Shown piece after piece: positions 62,465 through 64,000 of a stretch of 64,000 nucleotides of DNA (position 1 is its first letter; every line of letters starts with the position of its first letter). A program made the translations under genes and the position numbers. The notes below the pieces were generated by a model. The model ran no database searches and was not told the origin of the DNA. It was given only the letters and a program-made list of their open reading frames with translations. Source of the DNA: Apteryx mantelli (lineage: Eukaryota > Chordata > Aves > Apterygiformes > Apterygidae); the NCBI RefSeq assembly GCF_036417845.1, contig NC_089978.1:136704288-136768287 (forward strand). The letters are read 5' to 3'.

Positions 62465-63428
62465 ATCACAGAATCACAGAATCACAGAATGGTTGAGGTT
62501 GGAAGGGACCTCTGGAGATCATCTAGTCCAACACCCCTGCTCAAGCAGGGTCACCTAGAGCATATTGCACAGGATTGCATGCAGGCGCGTTTTGAACATC
62601 TCCAGAGAAGGAGACTCCACAACCTCTCTGGGCAACCTCTTCCAGTGCTCTGTCACCCTCACAGTGAAAAAGCTTTTCCTCACGTTCACATGGAAGCGTC
62701 TGTGTTTCAGTTTGTGCCCGTTGCCTCGCGTCCTGTCGCTGGGCACCACTGAAAAGAGTCTGGCTCCATCCTCTTGACACCCTCCCTTCAGATACTTGTA
62801 CATGTTAATAAGATCTCCTCTCAACCTTCTCTTCTCCAGGCTAAACAGGCCCAGCTCTCTCAGCCTTTCCTCATAAGAGAGATGCTCCAGTCCCCTAATC
62901 ATCTTTGTAGCCCTTCACTGGACTTGCTCCAGTAGTGCCACATCCCTCTTGTACTGGGGAGCCCAGAACTGGACACAGTACTCCAGATGTGGGCTCACCA
63001 GGGCTGAGTCGAGGGGGAGGATCACCTCCCTCGACCTGCTGGCAACACTCTTCCTGATGCACCCCAGGATACCATTGGCCTTCTTGCCACAAGGGCACAT
63101 TGCTGCCTCATGCTTAACTTGGTGTCCACCAGCACTCCCAGGTCCTTCTCCGCAGAGCTGCTTTCCAGCAGGTCAACCCCCAACCTGTACTGCTGCATGG
63201 GGTTATTTCTCCCCAGGTGCAGAACCCTGCACTTCCCTTTGTTGAACTTCATGAGGTTCCTCTCCACCCACCTCTCCAGCCTGTCCAGGTCTCTCTGAAT
63301 GGCAGCACAGCCCTCTGGCGTATCCGCCACTCCTCCCAGTTTGGTATCATCAGCAAACTTGCTGAGGGTGCACTCTGTCCCTTCATCCAGGTCATTGATG
63401 AAGAAGTTGAACAAGACTGGACCAAAAT
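62465..63428 (-). mobile_element. CR1 LINE, 5'-truncated, with reverse-transcriptase remnant, about 960 nt
   Basis: Three tandem CACAGAAT units (62467-62490) mark the 3' terminus. The element runs rightward through the full CR1 3'UTR landmarks into the C-terminal part of ORF2. The minus-strand frame from about 63428 to 63110 encodes the RT segment [17 protein letters not shown], the catalytic-region motif FADDTKLGG and [10 protein letters not shown]. It is cut within the RT domain and cannot move by itself. The good preservation suggests a fairly recent insertion compared with the other repeats here. Confidence 0.95.
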
Positions 63429-63429
63429 G

Positions 63430-64000
63430 GCAACAAATCTCCAAATACAGTTTCAGCTCTCACTGCATTAACTAACGCTATACCATACCAGAAAAAAAAT
63501 CATTCCCCAGACTCAGTGCTGTTTCATTCACTTTGCTTTACCCTCAGCAATAAACTAAGCTTAGCGTTCCACGGATTGCTTAAATTACTTCCTAGCACAA
63601 TTAGCCCATGTTATGTCTGTCTCAGGCTGGGTGGACAAAGGTAACTTTTTTCATAACTTGCCTTATCCCTTTTTTTCCCAGTCTTCAGGGTCAAAATTTA
63701 GAGAGTCAGCCACAAGCAACTGCACAGCAGTAGACTTCAGCACCAGCTTCCACTGGGAAGTTAGTGACTATGAAAAAATTGCAGTCTAAATGATACTAGT
63801 ATTTCTCCTGTTATATTTAATAAATAAATTAGTATTTATATACTTACATTAGCCACATTTCTGGAAAATCATACCTCTGAAATTAACCTTTACTTAACAT
63901 GTACTTTCACCAGCTTTAGCTGGAAAACTTACAGTGGTTTGTGTTGCACTTTCACTTTGGTTTGCTGTTTTACCAAAAGTTTCTTGGTCCCAGAACCACA
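63430..64000. other. Noncoding tail of the window
   Basis: AT-rich sequence right of the CR1 copy with no recognisable gene or repeat. Confidence 0.6.

Noticed and set aside
1-64000. CRISPR arrays, operons, phage or integrative elements, rRNA or tRNA genes
   Set aside because: None seen; introns, CpG islands and LINE/SINE relics show this is vertebrate nuclear DNA. The tRNA-like segments are worn SINE heads without a foldable full tRNA.

Overview
This is nuclear DNA from a vertebrate, most likely a bird. The 3' ends of CR1 LINEs, with the terminal ATTCTGTG-type octamer repeat and a CR1 reverse-transcriptase fragment, occur at 44.3, 61.2 and 62.5 kb. Overall repeat density is low, and the older repeats (MIR-type SINEs, L2, ancient CR1/L3) are worn, as is typical of avian genomes. 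A crocodilian or turtle is not strictly excluded.

Two protein-coding genes are certain. FOXJ2, a forkhead transcription factor, lies on the + strand: ten coding exons from 42361 to 51252 encode 540 residues, and every splice junction can be placed with phase kept. C3AR1, the complement C3a receptor (a 7TM GPCR), lies on the - strand as one uninterrupted coding exon, 56538 to 55120, of 472 residues. They sit tail to tail, with opposing poly(A) signals between them. This matches the FOXJ2-C3AR1 order on human 12p13 (SLC2A3-FOXJ2-C3AR1-NECAP1, known gene order). No exon of SLC2A3 or NECAP1 was recognised in the flanks.

Layout: 1-21.2 kb is gene-poor DNA with no convincing exon, carrying SINE fragments, an L2-like fragment and a long ancient CR1/L3-like LINE pair (15.7-18.2 kb). 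At 21.3-22.5 kb is a CpG island with CRE, NRF1-like, ETS and CCAAT motifs but no recognisable gene. A second CpG island at 25.6-26.4 kb, followed by a fading minisatellite, is the best candidate for the FOXJ2 promoter and noncoding first exon. From about 27.5 to 42.3 kb is presumed FOXJ2 intron 1, with L2 and MIR relics and a degenerate ~58-bp repeat. The FOXJ2 exons follow at 42.3-51.3 kb, then a 2.4 kb 3'UTR to about 53.7 kb. C3AR1 follows, then noncoding sequence with two young, 5'-truncated CR1 copies near the right end.

The two genes are not known to act together. FOXJ2 is a nuclear DNA-binding regulator; C3AR1 is a cell-surface receptor for an inflammatory complement peptide. I found no clear new biological system. 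The observations most worth following up are the orphan CpG island, the two degenerate minisatellites, the convergent poly(A) signals, and the octamer cluster in the FOXJ2 3'UTR.
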